A stretch of DNA of 64,000 bases from Pseudomonadota bacterium (GTDB taxonomy: Bacteria > Pseudomonadota > Gammaproteobacteria > Burkholderiales > Burkholderiaceae_F). The stretch lies in the NCBI GenBank assembly GCA_021842465.1, contig JAKBZN010000002.1, forward strand, positions 62,001 to 126,000, given 5' to 3'. Within the stretch, counting starts at the first letter, position 1. Every line of letters starts with the position of its first letter. Positions 8,946 to 18,092 of this stretch are shown here, in pieces. The notes below the pieces were generated by a model. The model did not search any database. It was not told where the DNA came from and was given only the letters and a program-made list of their open reading frames with translations. The translations under genes and the position numbers were made by a program.

Positions 8946-9803
8946 ATGTCGGCGTCCCGACCCGTCGCGGTTGCGCTGGCCGCGCTTTCCCTGAGCCTCC
9001 TGAGTCTTTGCCCGCCTTCGGCTATTGCGGCTTGCGCCGGCGCGTCCGCGCCGGTTGCCGCGGGCCGCTCGGTGTATCTCGAGGACCTCACCTGGATGGA
9101 ACTGCGCGATGCGGTGCGCGCGGGGAAAACCACCGCGATCATTCCCATCGGCGGCACCGAGCAGAGCGGTCCCGCCATCGTCCTGGGGAAACATAACGCA
9201 CGGGTGCACTGGCTCAGCGGGCGGATCGCGCAGCAACTCGGCAACGCGCTCGTCGCGCCCGTCGTTGCGTACGTTCCGGAAGGGTCCACCGAGCCGCCCA
9301 CCTCGCACATGCGCTTTCCCGGCACGATCACCATCCCGCCGGCGGCGTTCGATGCGACCCTGACCTCCATCGCCGACAGCCTGCGCATCCACGGCTTCCG
9401 CACCATCGTGTTTCTGGGCGACCACGGCGGCTATCAGAAAGACGTGGCGCGCCTTGCGCGGCGGCTGAACCGGAAATGGGCGCCGGGCACGCGGGTGCTC
9501 GCGCCGCCGGAATATTTTCATGCCTCGTTCGAGGGGTTTGCGCACATTCTGCGCGCGCGCGGATATCGCGCCGACGAGCTCGGCACGCACGCAGGCCTGC
9601 TCGACACGTCGTTGTCGCTTGCGGTCGATCCGGCGCTGGTGCGGACGGACCTGCTGCATGCGAAGGGGGTGCCCTTCGACACCGCGCACGGCGTCTACCA
9701 CGGCGACCCCCGGCGCGCGACCGCGGCGCTGGGCCGCCTCGGCCTGGACGAGATCGTCCGGAAGACGGTTGCGGCGATCCGGGCGCAGGACAAAACACCG
9801 TGA
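8946..9803 (+). CDS. Exported creatininase-family protein
   Basis: 285 residues. A signal peptide (SLSLLSLCPPSAIAA) precedes a creatininase/MftE-like fold. Landmarks are GGTEQSGPAIVLGKHN (normally G-x-E-Q-H-G-P-H), GDHGGYQ (normally N-x-H-G-G-N) and THAGLLDTS (normally HAGxxETS). Several usual metal ligands are substituted: EQHG has become EQSG, and the glutamate of HAGxxETS is missing. A periplasmic creatininase homologue is unusual. It might be an amidohydrolase with altered metal binding or an inactive relative. An alternative TTG start at 8937 overlaps the stop of the upstream gene, which suggests an operon. Confidence 0.75.
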   Translation: MSASRPVAVALAALSLSLLSLCPPSAIAACAGASAPVAAGRSVYLEDLTWMELRDAVRAGKTTAIIPIGGTEQSGPAIVLGKHNARVHWLSGRIAQQLGNALVAPVVAYVPEGSTEPPTSHMRFPGTITIPPAAFDATLTSIADSLRIHGFRTIVFLGDHGGYQKDVARLARRLNRKWAPGTRVLAPPEYFHASFEGFAHILRARGYRADELGTHAGLLDTSLSLAVDPALVRTDLLHAKGVPFDTAHGVYHGDPRRATAALGRLGLDEIVRKTVAAIRAQDKTP

Positions 9804-9808
9804 AACTT

Positions 9809-9961
9809 CGTCATCGCGAGGCCCCTAGGGCCGTGGCGATCCAGCGGGCGGTCTGGATTGCTTCGGGCTTCGCCCTCGCAATGACGATGGTTGCAGTTTC
9901 ATCTCGTTCAGACGGAACGTGCCGCCGAGCGCGTAGTCCGGAACGCTCGCAATGACGATGG
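9809..9961. repeat. Dispersed palindromic repeat, one full and one half copy
   Basis: CGTCATCGCGAGG at 9809-9821 is answered by CCTCGCAATGACG at 9874-9886, with inner complementary segments (GCGATCCAG near 9836, CTGGATTGC near 9853). The right half recurs as CTCGCAATGACGATGG at 9875-9890 and 9946-9961. Elements beginning CGTCATTGCGAG are widespread small intergenic repeats in many bacteria. Between creatininase and queC, it may also terminate transcription on both strands. Confidence 0.65.
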
Positions 9962-9998
9962 CCGCGGTTGCATTCCGTTCCGGGCGCGCGGAGCCGGA

Positions 9999-10748
9999 TC
10001 AGGGCGTCGCTTCGCCCGACCAGCGCCGCCAACCGTCCGCGCGCAGCGCGCATGCCGGGCACGTTCCGCAGCCGTATCCCCACGGATGGCGTTCGCCCCG
10101 CTCTCCCAGATAGCACGTGTGGGTGTGCTCGACGATCAGGTCGACCAGGGGCGTTCCGCCCAGGGTCCGGGCCAGCGCCCAGGTCTGGGCCTTGTCCAGC
10201 CACATGAGGGGCGTCTGGATCGTCATCGGTTCGCCCATTCCCAGTGACAGTGCCTCCTGTTGGGCGCGGATCGTTGCATCGCGGCAATCCGGATATCCGG
10301 AGTAATCCGTCTGGCACATGCCGCCGACCAGCGTATGGATCGAGCGACGGTAGGCGAGCGCCGCGGCGAGGGTCAGGAACACGAGATTGCGGGCGGGAAC
10401 GAAAGTGTTCGGTAGCCCGTTTTCCTGCATGAAAATCGCCCGCTCGCGTGTCAGCGCCGAGTCCGCGATGCGGCCGAGCACCGGGAGGTCCAGGGTGTGG
10501 TCCGGTCCCAGGCGGTCGCGCCACCGGGGCGACAGCGCCTGGATGTGTTCGCGGAGCACGGTGCGCTGATCGAGTTCGATGCGATGCCGCTGACCATAGT
10601 CGAATCCCACCGTTTCCACCCGGTCGTACCGTTCCAGCGCCCAGGCGAGGCAGGTCGTTGAATCCTGCCCGCCGGAAAAGAGGACCAGGGCCGCGGTCGC
10701 GCCGCGCACGCCTGCGCCGGGATCTGTCGGTGCCGTCGTTTCCATCAT
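9999..10748 (-). CDS. queC: 7-cyano-7-deazaguanine synthase QueC
   Basis: 249 residues from ATG 10748 (AGGG six bases upstream; longer in-frame starts exist up to 10817). QueC converts 7-carboxy-7-deazaguanine to preQ0 for queuosine, using ATP and ammonia. The N-terminal PP-loop is [20 protein letters not shown] and the C-terminal zinc site [10 protein letters not shown] are characteristic. Length matches the family. It is the last gene of a compact minus-strand group that starts at birA. Confidence 0.95.
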   Translation of the reverse strand: MMETTAPTDPGAGVRGATAALVLFSGGQDSTTCLAWALERYDRVETVGFDYGQRHRIELDQRTVLREHIQALSPRWRDRLGPDHTLDLPVLGRIADSALTRERAIFMQENGLPNTFVPARNLVFLTLAAALAYRRSIHTLVGGMCQTDYSGYPDCRDATIRAQQEALSLGMGEPMTIQTPLMWLDKAQTWALARTLGGTPLVDLIVEHTHTCYLGERGERHPWGYGCGTCPACALRADGWRRWSGEATP

Positions 10749-10756
10749 TTGCATCC

Positions 10757-11515
10757 CTACAGACATTTTCGCGGCGCGAGCAACTCCTCCGCGTGACCGC
10801 GATCGAGGCGCCGCCAACTCGCCGCATCGCTCAGAATGAGGAACCCGCGGTCTCCATCACGCACCACGGCGATGGTCAGCCGAGCGCGCTCGTCGCGCGT
10901 GTGCGCGCCCCAATCCCGTGCCGCGATCCGGAACGGGCTCCGCGCGAAATTCGCGACCCGGTCGACGCGATAGCGGTGGCCATGCCATTCGATTGTCGCA
11001 TCCGCGGGCAGGGGCGCGGGCAGCGCGCGCAGGACGGCACGCAAGCCGGGAGCGAGCAGGTCGATGTGGATGTGCAGTTGTTCTTGCGATCGGCCATAGC
11101 GCGAGTTCACCGCCATGCCGACGTCGTCGTCCGGAACGACGACCCCGAAACGCGCGTGCGCCGCCCGCAGGGTGTGGGTGCGTTCCCGCCATGCCCAGGC
11201 GAAGTAATCCGGTTCGTCCGGCGACTGCAGCGCCCGGGCCTCCACCCCCACGCGCCGCGCGGTCGGGATCAGCAGGAAATGCGTCGCGCCGCAGCGATCC
11301 TTGAGCACGGCGTATCCCCACCGGTCTTCGCATTGCAGGGTCGCACTGGCAGAGTGCGGGCCGGCGCCGTTGCAGCCGCGGTCGACGATCCGCCAGAGTG
11401 CGAGGTCCGCGGGGCCGTCGGCGCGCGTCGCACATCCACCCCACAGCAGGGGCGCAGCGAGAATGAGCAGCGCGGCCAGTCCGACGCGGACGGCGTCATG
11501 ACGCCGCGGTGGCAT
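10757..11515 (-). CDS. cdh: CDP-diacylglycerol pyrophosphatase
   Basis: 252 residues. It hydrolyses CDP-diacylglycerol to CMP and phosphatidate at the inner membrane. An N-terminal hydrophobic segment with GGCAT at its end looks like a lipobox or membrane anchor (residues ~8-29). The HIT-like catalytic motif is [12 protein letters not shown], preceded by NSRYGR as in Cdh. The start overlaps the end of cobA by 20 bases and queC begins within ten bases of its stop, so these genes are co-transcribed. Confidence 0.88.
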   Translation of the reverse strand: MPPRRHDAVRVGLAALLILAAPLLWGGCATRADGPADLALWRIVDRGCNGAGPHSASATLQCEDRWGYAVLKDRCGATHFLLIPTARRVGVEARALQSPDEPDYFAWAWRERTHTLRAAHARFGVVVPDDDVGMAVNSRYGRSQEQLHIHIDLLAPGLRAVLRALPAPLPADATIEWHGHRYRVDRVANFARSPFRIAARDWGAHTRDERARLTIAVVRDGDRGFLILSDAASWRRLDRGHAEELLAPRKCL

Positions 11516-12272
11516 GTCCGCTGGCTCCCGGAGCGAGCACGTCGCGCAGCGCCACCACTTCTCCGATGAGAATCAGGGTCGGCGCGCGCAGGCCTGCGGC
11601 TTCCGCCATTGCCGGCAGCGTGGCCAGGCTGCCCACGACCGTGCGCTCCTGCGGGGTGGTGCCCTGCTGCACGATCGCCGCCGGCGTTTCCGGGCTGCGG
11701 CCGTACTCGATCAGCTTCGCGCACAGCACCGGCAGGCCCTTGAGGCCCATGTACACCGCAATGGTCTGCCGTGTGCGCGCGAGCAGCGGCCAGTCGAGGT
11801 TCATCGTGCCGTCCTGGAGGTTTCCCGTCACGAAGGTGCACGACTGCGCGAGCGCTCGGTGGGTGAGGGGAATGCACGCGCTCGCCGCCACTCCGACCGC
11901 CGCCGTGATACCCGGCACCACCTCGAACGCGATGCCGGCGGCGGCAAGCGCCTCGGCTTCTTCGCCGCCGCGCCCGAATACGAACGGATCGCCGCCTTTC
12001 AGGCGCAGCACGCGGGCACCTTCGCGGGCCAGGTCGATCATCAGCCGGTTGATGTCCTCCTGCGGCAGTGCGTGTCGGCTGCGGCGCTTGCCGACGTAGA
12101 CCTTCCGCGTGGCTTCCGGCAGGAGCGCCAGGATTTCCTGGGAAACGAGGTTGTCGTAGAGCGCGACATCCCCTTCCCGCAGCAACCTGGCCGCGCGTAC
12201 GGTGAGCAGATCGGGCGCGCCCGGCCCGGTGCCGACGAGGTGGACCTTGCCCGGCCCGCGATCGCCGGTCAT
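11496..12272 (-). CDS. cobA: Uroporphyrinogen-III C-methyltransferase (SUMT)
   Basis: 258 residues. It methylates uroporphyrinogen III at C2 and C7 to precorrin-2, the entry to siroheme (needed by the sulfite reductase at 44866-46584) and cobalamin. Family marks are VGTGPGAPDLLT near the N-terminus, VYVGKRRSRHALPQEDIN, RLKGGDPFVFGRGGEEA and VVPGITAA. It is a stand-alone CobA rather than a CysG fusion, so dehydrogenase and ferrochelatase steps lie elsewhere; the CbiX-like protein at 48612 may do the latter. It abuts the small membrane gene upstream. Confidence 0.93.
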   Translation of the reverse strand: MTGDRGPGKVHLVGTGPGAPDLLTVRAARLLREGDVALYDNLVSQEILALLPEATRKVYVGKRRSRHALPQEDINRLMIDLAREGARVLRLKGGDPFVFGRGGEEAEALAAAGIAFEVVPGITAAVGVAASACIPLTHRALAQSCTFVTGNLQDGTMNLDWPLLARTRQTIAVYMGLKGLPVLCAKLIEYGRSPETPAAIVQQGTTPQERTVVGSLATLPAMAEAAGLRAPTLILIGEVVALRDVLAPGASGHATAAS

Positions 12273-12592
12273 TGCCCCGATCCGCCGTTGGCTGCCGGCG
12301 ACGGTGCGGCGGGCCCCGGCACCGGCGCGGCCGGGGCGCCAGAGGAGGTTGCGGCCGGGGGGGCGGCAGGTGTCGCGGCTTGTGCCGGTACGGCCGCCGG
12401 CGTCTTCGCTTCCGCCGCCGTCTTTTGCAGGTGGGCAAGATCGGCGTCGGTGAGCAGGCGGAACTGGTCGGCGGCGATCTGGGCGTTCATCCGCCCGGGT
12501 TCGCGGAGGATGTCGTTCGGTGTCCGCTGCGAGATCCAGGCTGCCGCCACGATGTTGGCGACCAGGAGCAGAACGACGAGCACTTTCACCAT
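12269..12592 (-). CDS. Small membrane-anchored Ala/Pro-rich protein
   Basis: 107 residues from ATG 12592 (MVKVLVVLLLVANIVAAAW), with GAGG upstream. One N-terminal membrane helix is followed by a helical stretch (~35-60) and a disordered alanine/proline tail. In related genomes the gene after coaX often encodes a membrane-anchored SPOR-domain protein; this one has the anchor but no recognisable SPOR domain and may be a shortened version. Its stop overlaps the cobA start. Confidence 0.65.
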   Translation of the reverse strand: MVKVLVVLLLVANIVAAAWISQRTPNDILREPGRMNAQIAADQFRLLTDADLAHLQKTAAEAKTPAAVPAQAATPAAPPAATSSGAPAAPVPGPAAPSPAANGGSGQ

Positions 12593-12659
12593 GGGCCTCG
12601 GAAGATCCAGAAAACGTTGGGCAGGCCGCCGCACCGGTCGATCCGGCGCCGGCGTTTCT

Positions 12660-13502
12660 TCAGGTCCGCGGCTCGCCGGTCCATCGCAGCCGGAGCCCCC
12701 GCAGCACCAGGTCCGGCTCCACCGACCGCGTCACCGCCGTCCCCGGATCCCATGCCTGCGAATCTGCCCATGCCTTATACAGCAGTTCGGCGTTGCCGCC
12801 GCATAGCAGGACGTGGATCGCCGGGTCGTCGGCATCCCGGCCGGGCGCCGATGCGGCGGCCTGGTCCGCTCGGATTTGACGGATTCGGCGTTCGATCAAG
12901 CCGATCTGCGCGTCGACGATTCCGGTCTGCATCGCGTCGCCGGTGTTGTCGGGGTGGCGACGATACGCTCCGTCGGCGCGAGGCAGGCGCGCCGTGCCGC
13001 GGACGAGGCTGTCGTGCATGAGGCGGATCCCGGGCGCGATCACGCCGCCGACGAACCGGCCGTCGTCCGTCAGCGTGTCGGCGGTGGTGGCGGTGCCAGC
13101 GCTCACCACCAGCAGCGTGCCCTGCGGGCGGACGGTGCGCGCGCCGATCAGCGCGTGCCAGCGGTCCGTGCCGAGTTGCGCGGGATCGCGATAGCCGTTG
13201 CGCACGGAAATGCCGCGGGATTCGAATCGCGCCGCCGCCGAAAACCATCGCACAGGCCGTCCCAGTGCGGCGATCGTCGCCCGATCGATTGCGTCCTGCA
13301 CGGACTGCGGCGCCACGCAGCAGCCTGCGGCATCGGACGGGGAATGCCCGGCGCTGCCGCAGGCGCTCCGGATTTCCTCGGCGAGGTGCGGCCCGTCGAT
13401 CGGGATCGTTCCGCGGGGATCCGCATCCGACCATGGTCCATCCGGAGAGACGATGCGCCACTTTACCGCGCTGTTGCCGGCGTCGAGGAGTACGGTCTTC
13501 AA
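12660..13502 (-). CDS. coaX: Type III pantothenate kinase
   Basis: 280 residues from a TTG start at 13502, which overlaps the birA stop as TTGA and has AAGG seven to eight bases upstream. CoaX phosphorylates pantothenate, the first step of coenzyme A synthesis. It shows the N-terminal phosphate loop LLDAGNSAVKW, the substrate motif LGTDRWHALIGA, VVSAGTATTADTL and GGVIAPGI. The birA-coaX overlap is typical of betaproteobacteria. Confidence 0.93.
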   Translation of the reverse strand: MKTVLLDAGNSAVKWRIVSPDGPWSDADPRGTIPIDGPHLAEEIRSACGSAGHSPSDAAGCCVAPQSVQDAIDRATIAALGRPVRWFSAAARFESRGISVRNGYRDPAQLGTDRWHALIGARTVRPQGTLLVVSAGTATTADTLTDDGRFVGGVIAPGIRLMHDSLVRGTARLPRADGAYRRHPDNTGDAMQTGIVDAQIGLIERRIRQIRADQAAASAPGRDADDPAIHVLLCGGNAELLYKAWADSQAWDPGTAVTRSVEPDLVLRGLRLRWTGEPRT

Positions 13503-14170
13503 GACGGATCCTTGCCGGCGCACTCGAATTTGCGCGCCGCCGCCAGCATCGCGTCGGCGAACCGGGCCAGCCACTGCGCACGTTCGGAAAGCAGTTGTTC
13601 GGGCGGGATGTGTTCGGCAAGTTCGGCGACCGGCTGATCGATCGCGTCGCGCAGGCCGGCAGGAAGAATCAGGTTCACGCCCATGCCGATGACCAGGCTG
13701 CGCCCGCCCGCGGGATCTTCCGCCATCTCGCAGAGGATGCCCGCCAGTTTGCGCCCATCGAGCAGAAGGTCGTTGGGCCATTTGAGGCCGACGCGGATGT
13801 CCTGCGCGTGCAGCGCTTCGGCCGCCGCGACGCCGCAGGCCAGCGTGACTTCGGGTGTGCTCGCCGGGTCCTTGCGCCATGGCAGACCCAGGGAAAACAA
13901 CAGCGACGCGCCGCCGTCGATCCAGCGACGCCCGAGACGGCCCCGCCCGCCGGTCTGGGTGCCGGCCACGCGCAGCACCGGGCTCCCGAACGCGCGGTCG
14001 CGGGCGCGGGCCATCAGGTCGGCATTGGTCGAGCCGGTCGTCGCGACCACCTCGACCTGCAGATCAACCGCCCGCAGGTGCCGCGCAATGGCCGTTGCCG
14101 AGGGCGGCTCCGGGAAATCGGACAGGATCGTCCGGTTGGCGGATAATTCTGCGGATGATTCTGTCGACAT
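13499..14170 (-). CDS. birA: Biotin-[acetyl-CoA-carboxylase] ligase, class I without DNA-binding domain
   Basis: 223 residues from ATG 14170. The protein activates biotin and attaches it to BCCP. It has TGSTNADLMARA for biotin/ATP binding, the conserved GRGRLGRRW loop, LKWPNDLLLDGRKLAGIL and GMGVNL. There is no N-terminal helix-turn-helix, so it should not repress biotin genes as the E. coli BirA does. The gene diverges from the ferredoxin gene at 14192, 21 bases away. Confidence 0.93.
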   Translation of the reverse strand: MSTESSAELSANRTILSDFPEPPSATAIARHLRAVDLQVEVVATTGSTNADLMARARDRAFGSPVLRVAGTQTGGRGRLGRRWIDGGASLLFSLGLPWRKDPASTPEVTLACGVAAAEALHAQDIRVGLKWPNDLLLDGRKLAGILCEMAEDPAGGRSLVIGMGVNLILPAGLRDAIDQPVAELAEHIPPEQLLSERAQWLARFADAMLAAARKFECAGKDPS

Positions 14171-14191
14171 GATCCGAGGACAGTAGCGCCA

Positions 14192-14503
14192 ATGGGCTTC
14201 TTCCGCAAACACGTCTTTTTCTGTACCAATCGCCGGGAAGCGCCGGACAATTGCTGCGCAAACCACCGCAGCGAGGAATTGCAGGCCTATGCCAAGCAGC
14301 GCTGCAAGAAACTGGGCCTCGACGGGCGCGGCAAACTCCGCATCAACAAGGCCGGCTGCCTCGACCGCTGCGACGAGGGGCCCTGCCTTGTGGTCTACCC
14401 GGACGAGGTCTGGTACACGTACGTCGACGAACGGGACATCGACGAGATCATCGATGAACACCTGATCGGCGGCCGGATCGTGGAGCGTCTGCGACTGCCG
14501 TGA
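14192..14503 (+). CDS. Thioredoxin-like [2Fe-2S] ferredoxin
   Basis: 103 residues. The protein belongs to the thioredoxin-fold [2Fe-2S] ferredoxins. Cluster cysteines lie in HVFFCTNRREAPDNCC near the start and in KAGCLDRCDEGPC (residues ~68-80), followed by VVYPDEVWYTYVDE. The partner is unknown. Its stop overlaps the GTG of the hydrolase gene (GTGA), so the two are coupled. Confidence 0.9.
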   Translation: MGFFRKHVFFCTNRREAPDNCCANHRSEELQAYAKQRCKKLGLDGRGKLRINKAGCLDRCDEGPCLVVYPDEVWYTYVDERDIDEIIDEHLIGGRIVERLRLP

Positions 14504-15186
14504 GGCCCGACGTGGAGCGAAGATTGCTGGACGGCCCGGCCGGGAAACTCGAGGTCGTCATCGAGTCCCCTGCCGACGTGGCCCCGCGGGGCTTCGCCTT
14601 CGTCGGACACCCACATCCGTTGTACGGCGGCACGCTCGACAACAAGGTGGCATTCACCTTGGCGCGGGCGTTTCTGGCCTTGGGGTGGATTGCGGTGCGG
14701 CCGAACTTCCGTGGCGTCGGCGCGAGCGAGGGCGCGCACGACGAAGGGCGAGGGGAAACGGACGATTTCCTCTTCCTCGTCGATGCCGTTCCGCGCCTGG
14801 CGGAATATGCTGACCGCTTTCCCGGCCCGCCGCAAACGGCTCTGGCGGGGTTTTCGTTCGGTAGTGTCGTGGCGGCGCGCGCGGCAGAGGAACTCACCCG
14901 CCGCGGACGCCCGCCGCAGGCGCTTGCGCTGGTCGGCACCGCGGCGGGCAAGTGGGACGTACCCAAAGTCGGTTCCGGCGCCGTGGTGATCCACGGGGAA
15001 CGAGACGAAACGATTCCGTTGCGGGACGTCTTCCTCTGGGCCGGCGAGTCGGAGGTTCCCGTGGTCGTGATCCCCGGCGCGGACCATTTTTTCCATCGGC
15101 GCCTGACCGTGCTCAAGCGTCTGGTGATGCAGAACCTGCTGGGCGCGGACGCGTCGTCGTTGCCCTCTCCCCTTGACGGACCATGA
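14500..15186 (+). CDS. Alpha/beta hydrolase
   Basis: 228 residues from GTG 14500. It has the short alpha/beta-hydrolase form seen in dienelactone-hydrolase-like proteins: GHPHPLYGGTLDNKV at the oxyanion side, RPNFRGVGASEG, nucleophile elbow AGFSFGS (Ser ~127), an acidic position in HGERDETIPL and a C-terminal histidine in GADHFF. The substrate is unknown. The gene is coupled to both neighbours by 4-base overlaps (GTGA before, ATGA after). Confidence 0.85.
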   Translation: MRPDVERRLLDGPAGKLEVVIESPADVAPRGFAFVGHPHPLYGGTLDNKVAFTLARAFLALGWIAVRPNFRGVGASEGAHDEGRGETDDFLFLVDAVPRLAEYADRFPGPPQTALAGFSFGSVVAARAAEELTRRGRPPQALALVGTAAGKWDVPKVGSGAVVIHGERDETIPLRDVFLWAGESEVPVVVIPGADHFFHRRLTVLKRLVMQNLLGADASSLPSPLDGP

Positions 15187-15461
15187 ACTGCTGCCCTCCC
15201 CGCAAAAAAAGTCCCATGAATTTTCCGATGGATTTCCCGATCAAGATCATGGGCGAGAATCGCATCGAATTCGAACCGCAGGTGGTGGAGATCGTGCGCG
15301 CCCACGCGCCGGACTGGGATTGCAGCGCGGTCGAAGTGCGCCAGTCGAGCGGCGGCAAGTACCTTTCGGTGACGGTCACCATCCGCGCGCAGTCGCGCGA
15401 ACAACTCGATGCCCTGTATCGTGCCCTGACGGGCCACCCGATGGTCAAGGTGGTGCTGTAA
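15183..15461 (+). CDS. ybeD: DUF493 (YbeD) family protein
   Basis: 92 residues. The ACT-like DUF493 fold is shown by FPIKIMGENRIEFEPQVV and the closing segment YRALTGHPMVKVVL. YbeD is usually next to lipB, as here, and is thought to be a small regulatory protein; its function is not established. The first 11 residues are poorly conserved in character, so the ATG at 15216 may be the real start. The stop lies 10 bases before lipB. Confidence 0.88.
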   Translation: MNCCPPRKKSPMNFPMDFPIKIMGENRIEFEPQVVEIVRAHAPDWDCSAVEVRQSSGGKYLSVTVTIRAQSREQLDALYRALTGHPMVKVVL

Positions 15462-15471
15462 AGGGGAGGCG

Positions 15472-16194
15472 ATGATGCGGCCGGCACGGGAGGCGAACGA
15501 TGCGCTCGCGCGACAGGCGCGCGAAGCGCGGGCTCCGGTCCGGCTGCGGGATCTCGGGCGGGTCGAATATCGGGAAACCTGGCAGGCGATGCGGGCCTTC
15601 ACCGAAGCGCGCGGTCCGGACACGCCCGACGAGCTTTGGCTGGTCGAACACCCGCCCGTATTCACCCAGGGGCAGGCGGGGCGCGGCGAGCACGTGCACG
15701 CTCCCGGAGCGATCCCGGTGGTTGCGACCGATCGCGGCGGCCAGGTCACCTATCACGGTCCCGGGCAGGTGGTCGTCTACACCTTGGTCGACCTGCGGCG
15801 CACCGGCTTCTTCGTGCGCGAACTGGTGCGGCGGATCGAGGAAGCGGTGATCGGAACCCTCGCGTCGCATGGCGTCGCGGGATTCCGCGTCGACGGCGCG
15901 CCGGGCGTATACGTCCGTATTGCCGGTTCGCCGCAAGCGGATCCCGGTTCGGACCCGCGTTTTCTCGATCGGGCCAAGATCGCCGCCCTCGGTATCAAGG
16001 TGCATCGCGGCTGCGCCTATCATGGGGTGTCCTTGAACGTGGCGATGGATCTGTCGCCCTATTCCCAGATCGACCCGTGCGGGTATCCGGGACTTCGGAC
16101 GACCGATCTGGCTACACTCGGCGTGCGCCGCGACCGGCAGGCGGTCGGCGAGCATCTGCTCGAATGCCTGCGCGCCCAGATTTTCCCGGACTGA
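15472..16194 (+). CDS. lipB: Octanoyl-ACP:protein N-octanoyltransferase
   Basis: 240 residues, preceded by AAGGGGAGG. LipB transfers octanoate from acyl carrier protein to lipoyl domains. Characteristic sequence is RGGQVTYHGPGQVVVY, the catalytic lysine in LGIKVHRGCAYHGVSLNV, and the catalytic cysteine in IDPCGYPG. Two ATG codons in tandem leave the start uncertain by one residue. It lies between DUF493 and lipA. Confidence 0.95.
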   Translation: MMRPAREANDALARQAREARAPVRLRDLGRVEYRETWQAMRAFTEARGPDTPDELWLVEHPPVFTQGQAGRGEHVHAPGAIPVVATDRGGQVTYHGPGQVVVYTLVDLRRTGFFVRELVRRIEEAVIGTLASHGVAGFRVDGAPGVYVRIAGSPQADPGSDPRFLDRAKIAALGIKVHRGCAYHGVSLNVAMDLSPYSQIDPCGYPGLRTTDLATLGVRRDRQAVGEHLLECLRAQIFPD

Positions 16195-16203
16195 TTTCTT
16201 GCC

Positions 16204-17169
16204 ATGACCACATCCTCCGCGCCGTCGCCGACGGCAAAGCAAAAGGGCGCCGACAAGACCGCGCGCATTCCGATCAAGATCGTGCAGCCCGGCGATCGGT
16301 TGCGCAAGCCGGATTGGATTCGCGTGCGCGTGGGGTCGGGCGCGGAGTCCGCGCGCTATCTTCGCGTCAAGGAAATCCTCCGTACGCATCGCCTGCATAC
16401 CGTCTGCGAAGAGGCGACGTGCCCCAACATCGGCGAATGTTTCGGCAACGGCACGGCGACGTTCATGATCCTCGGCGACAAGTGCACGCGGCGCTGTCCG
16501 TTCTGCGACGTCGGCCATGGCCGCCCCGATCCCGTCGATCCGGAGGAGCCGCGACAACTCGCGGAGACGGTCGCGGCGCTCGAACTCGAATATGTGGTCA
16601 TCACCTCGGTCGACCGCGACGATCTGCGTGATGGCGGCGCCCAGCACTTCGTCGACTGCATCCGCGCCGTGCGGGCGGCATCGCCGCGCACCCGCATCGA
16701 GGTTCTCGTCCCGGATTTCCGCGGGCGGCTCGACCGCGCGCTGGAGATCCTGCGGCAGGCTCCACCCGACGTGATGAATCACAACCTCGAGACCGTGCCC
16801 CGCCTGTACCGGCAGGCCCGACCGGGGGCCGACTACGTGCATTCGCTGGCCTTGCTGCGGCGTTTCCGGGAGCAGGTGCCGAACGTGCCGACCAAAAGCG
16901 GCTTGATGGTGGGCATCGGCGAAACCGACGACGAAATCCTGGCGGTCCTGCGTGACCTGCGCGCCCATGGCGTGGAGATGCTCACGATCGGGCAATACCT
17001 GGCCCCCAGCAATCATCACCTGCCGGTGCTGCGCTACGTTCCGCCCGAAACCTTTGCCCGCTACGAGCGCGAAGCGCTGGCGATGGGCTTCGCGCACGCG
17101 GCCTGTGCGCCGCTGGTGCGGAGCTCCTACCACGCCGATCGGCAGGCGCGCGCCGCGGCCGTCGCGTGA
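16204..17169 (+). CDS. lipA: Lipoyl synthase
   Basis: 321 residues. This radical-SAM enzyme inserts two sulfurs into octanoyl groups. Auxiliary-cluster cysteines are in [12 protein letters not shown] and the radical-SAM motif is [38 protein letters not shown] and [12 protein letters not shown] are typical, and the C-terminal [10 protein letters not shown] contains the conserved serine that ligates the auxiliary cluster. The stop lies about 30 bases before the heme O synthase gene. Confidence 0.96.
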   Translation: MTTSSAPSPTAKQKGADKTARIPIKIVQPGDRLRKPDWIRVRVGSGAESARYLRVKEILRTHRLHTVCEEATCPNIGECFGNGTATFMILGDKCTRRCPFCDVGHGRPDPVDPEEPRQLAETVAALELEYVVITSVDRDDLRDGGAQHFVDCIRAVRAASPRTRIEVLVPDFRGRLDRALEILRQAPPDVMNHNLETVPRLYRQARPGADYVHSLALLRRFREQVPNVPTKSGLMVGIGETDDEILAVLRDLRAHGVEMLTIGQYLAPSNHHLPVLRYVPPETFARYEREALAMGFAHAACAPLVRSSYHADRQARAAAVA

Positions 17170-17200
17170 GTCCGATCGCGGTGTAACCGCCGCATCCGCC

Positions 17201-18061
17201 GTGCAACTGCTCTTCGATCTGTGCAAATTGCGGATCGGTCTGATGATCGGTCTGACCGCGTTGTTCGGTTCGGTCGTATGCGCGGGGAAGTTGCGATTGC
17301 CCGGGCATGCCCTGGCGATGGTGTGCGCGGTGGTGGCTCTGGCCGCGGCGGCGGGCGCGTACAACCAGCTGGCGGAACGGGATCTGGACACGCGGATGGA
17401 GCGTACCCGCCGACGCGCCTTCGCCACCGGGCGTTTGGCCGCGGGCCCCCACTGGTATGCGCTGATCGCCCTGGTCGCGGCGGGCGGATTCCTGCTGGCA
17501 TGGTTCGCCTGCAATCCGGTTTGCGCCGGATATGCGGCGGCGGGTTTCTTCACCTACGCGATCGTGTACACGCGCTGGCTCAAGCGCCGTACCCCATGGA
17601 ATATCGTGATCGGTGGCCTGGCGGGACGCTTTGCAGTGCTGGCCGGCGCAACCGCGGCCGGGGCCGGCGTGTCCGCGCCGGTCGTCGCGTTTGCAGCGGT
17701 GCTGTTCCTGTGGACGCCGCCGCATTTCTGGAGCCTCGCGCTGGCGTACCGCGCCGATTATGTCGCCGCGGAGATTCCGATGATGCCGGCGGTCCTCGCC
17801 GAGCGACCGGCTGCGCGGGTCATCTTCGCGAGCGCCCTGGCGCTGGTGCTCGCGGGACTTTTGCCGGCAGCCCTCGGTCTCGGGCCGTTGTACCTGGGGT
17901 GCGCGCTGGCGTTGGGCGTCTGGTTCGTCCGCTCCAGCGCGATCCTGCTGCGCGAACCGTCGCGCGATCGTGCGATGGCCAATTTCCGGGTGTCGCTCGC
18001 CTACCTGGGGCTGCTGATGCTCGCGGCTGTGGCCGATATCGGCCTGGGCTGTCGCTATTGA
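17201..18061 (+). CDS. cyoE: Protoheme IX farnesyltransferase (heme O synthase)
   Basis: 286 residues from GTG 17201, a start chosen because upstream in-frame codons lie inside lipA. CyoE/CtaB converts heme b to heme O, the cofactor of the Cyo oxidase encoded next door. The UbiA-type prenyl-binding motif is NQLAERDLDTRMERTRRR, with YTRWLKRRTPWNIVIGG and WTPPHFWSLA later; about eight hydrophobic helices are visible. It converges on cyoD, with only 28 bases between the two stops. Confidence 0.9.
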   Translation: MQLLFDLCKLRIGLMIGLTALFGSVVCAGKLRLPGHALAMVCAVVALAAAAGAYNQLAERDLDTRMERTRRRAFATGRLAAGPHWYALIALVAAGGFLLAWFACNPVCAGYAAAGFFTYAIVYTRWLKRRTPWNIVIGGLAGRFAVLAGATAAGAGVSAPVVAFAAVLFLWTPPHFWSLALAYRADYVAAEIPMMPAVLAERPAARVIFASALALVLAGLLPAALGLGPLYLGCALALGVWFVRSSAILLREPSRDRAMANFRVSLAYLGLLMLAAVADIGLGCRY

Positions 18062-18092
18062 CCGACCGGGCGCCGGACGATGGTTTCGGTCA
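18059..18092. terminator. Possible bidirectional hairpin between cyoE and cyoD
   Basis: TGACCGA at 18059-18065 pairs with TCGGTCA at 18086-18092. Each arm contains the stop codon of one of the two convergent genes. There is no clear T-run, so termination is only a suggestion from position. Confidence 0.3.
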
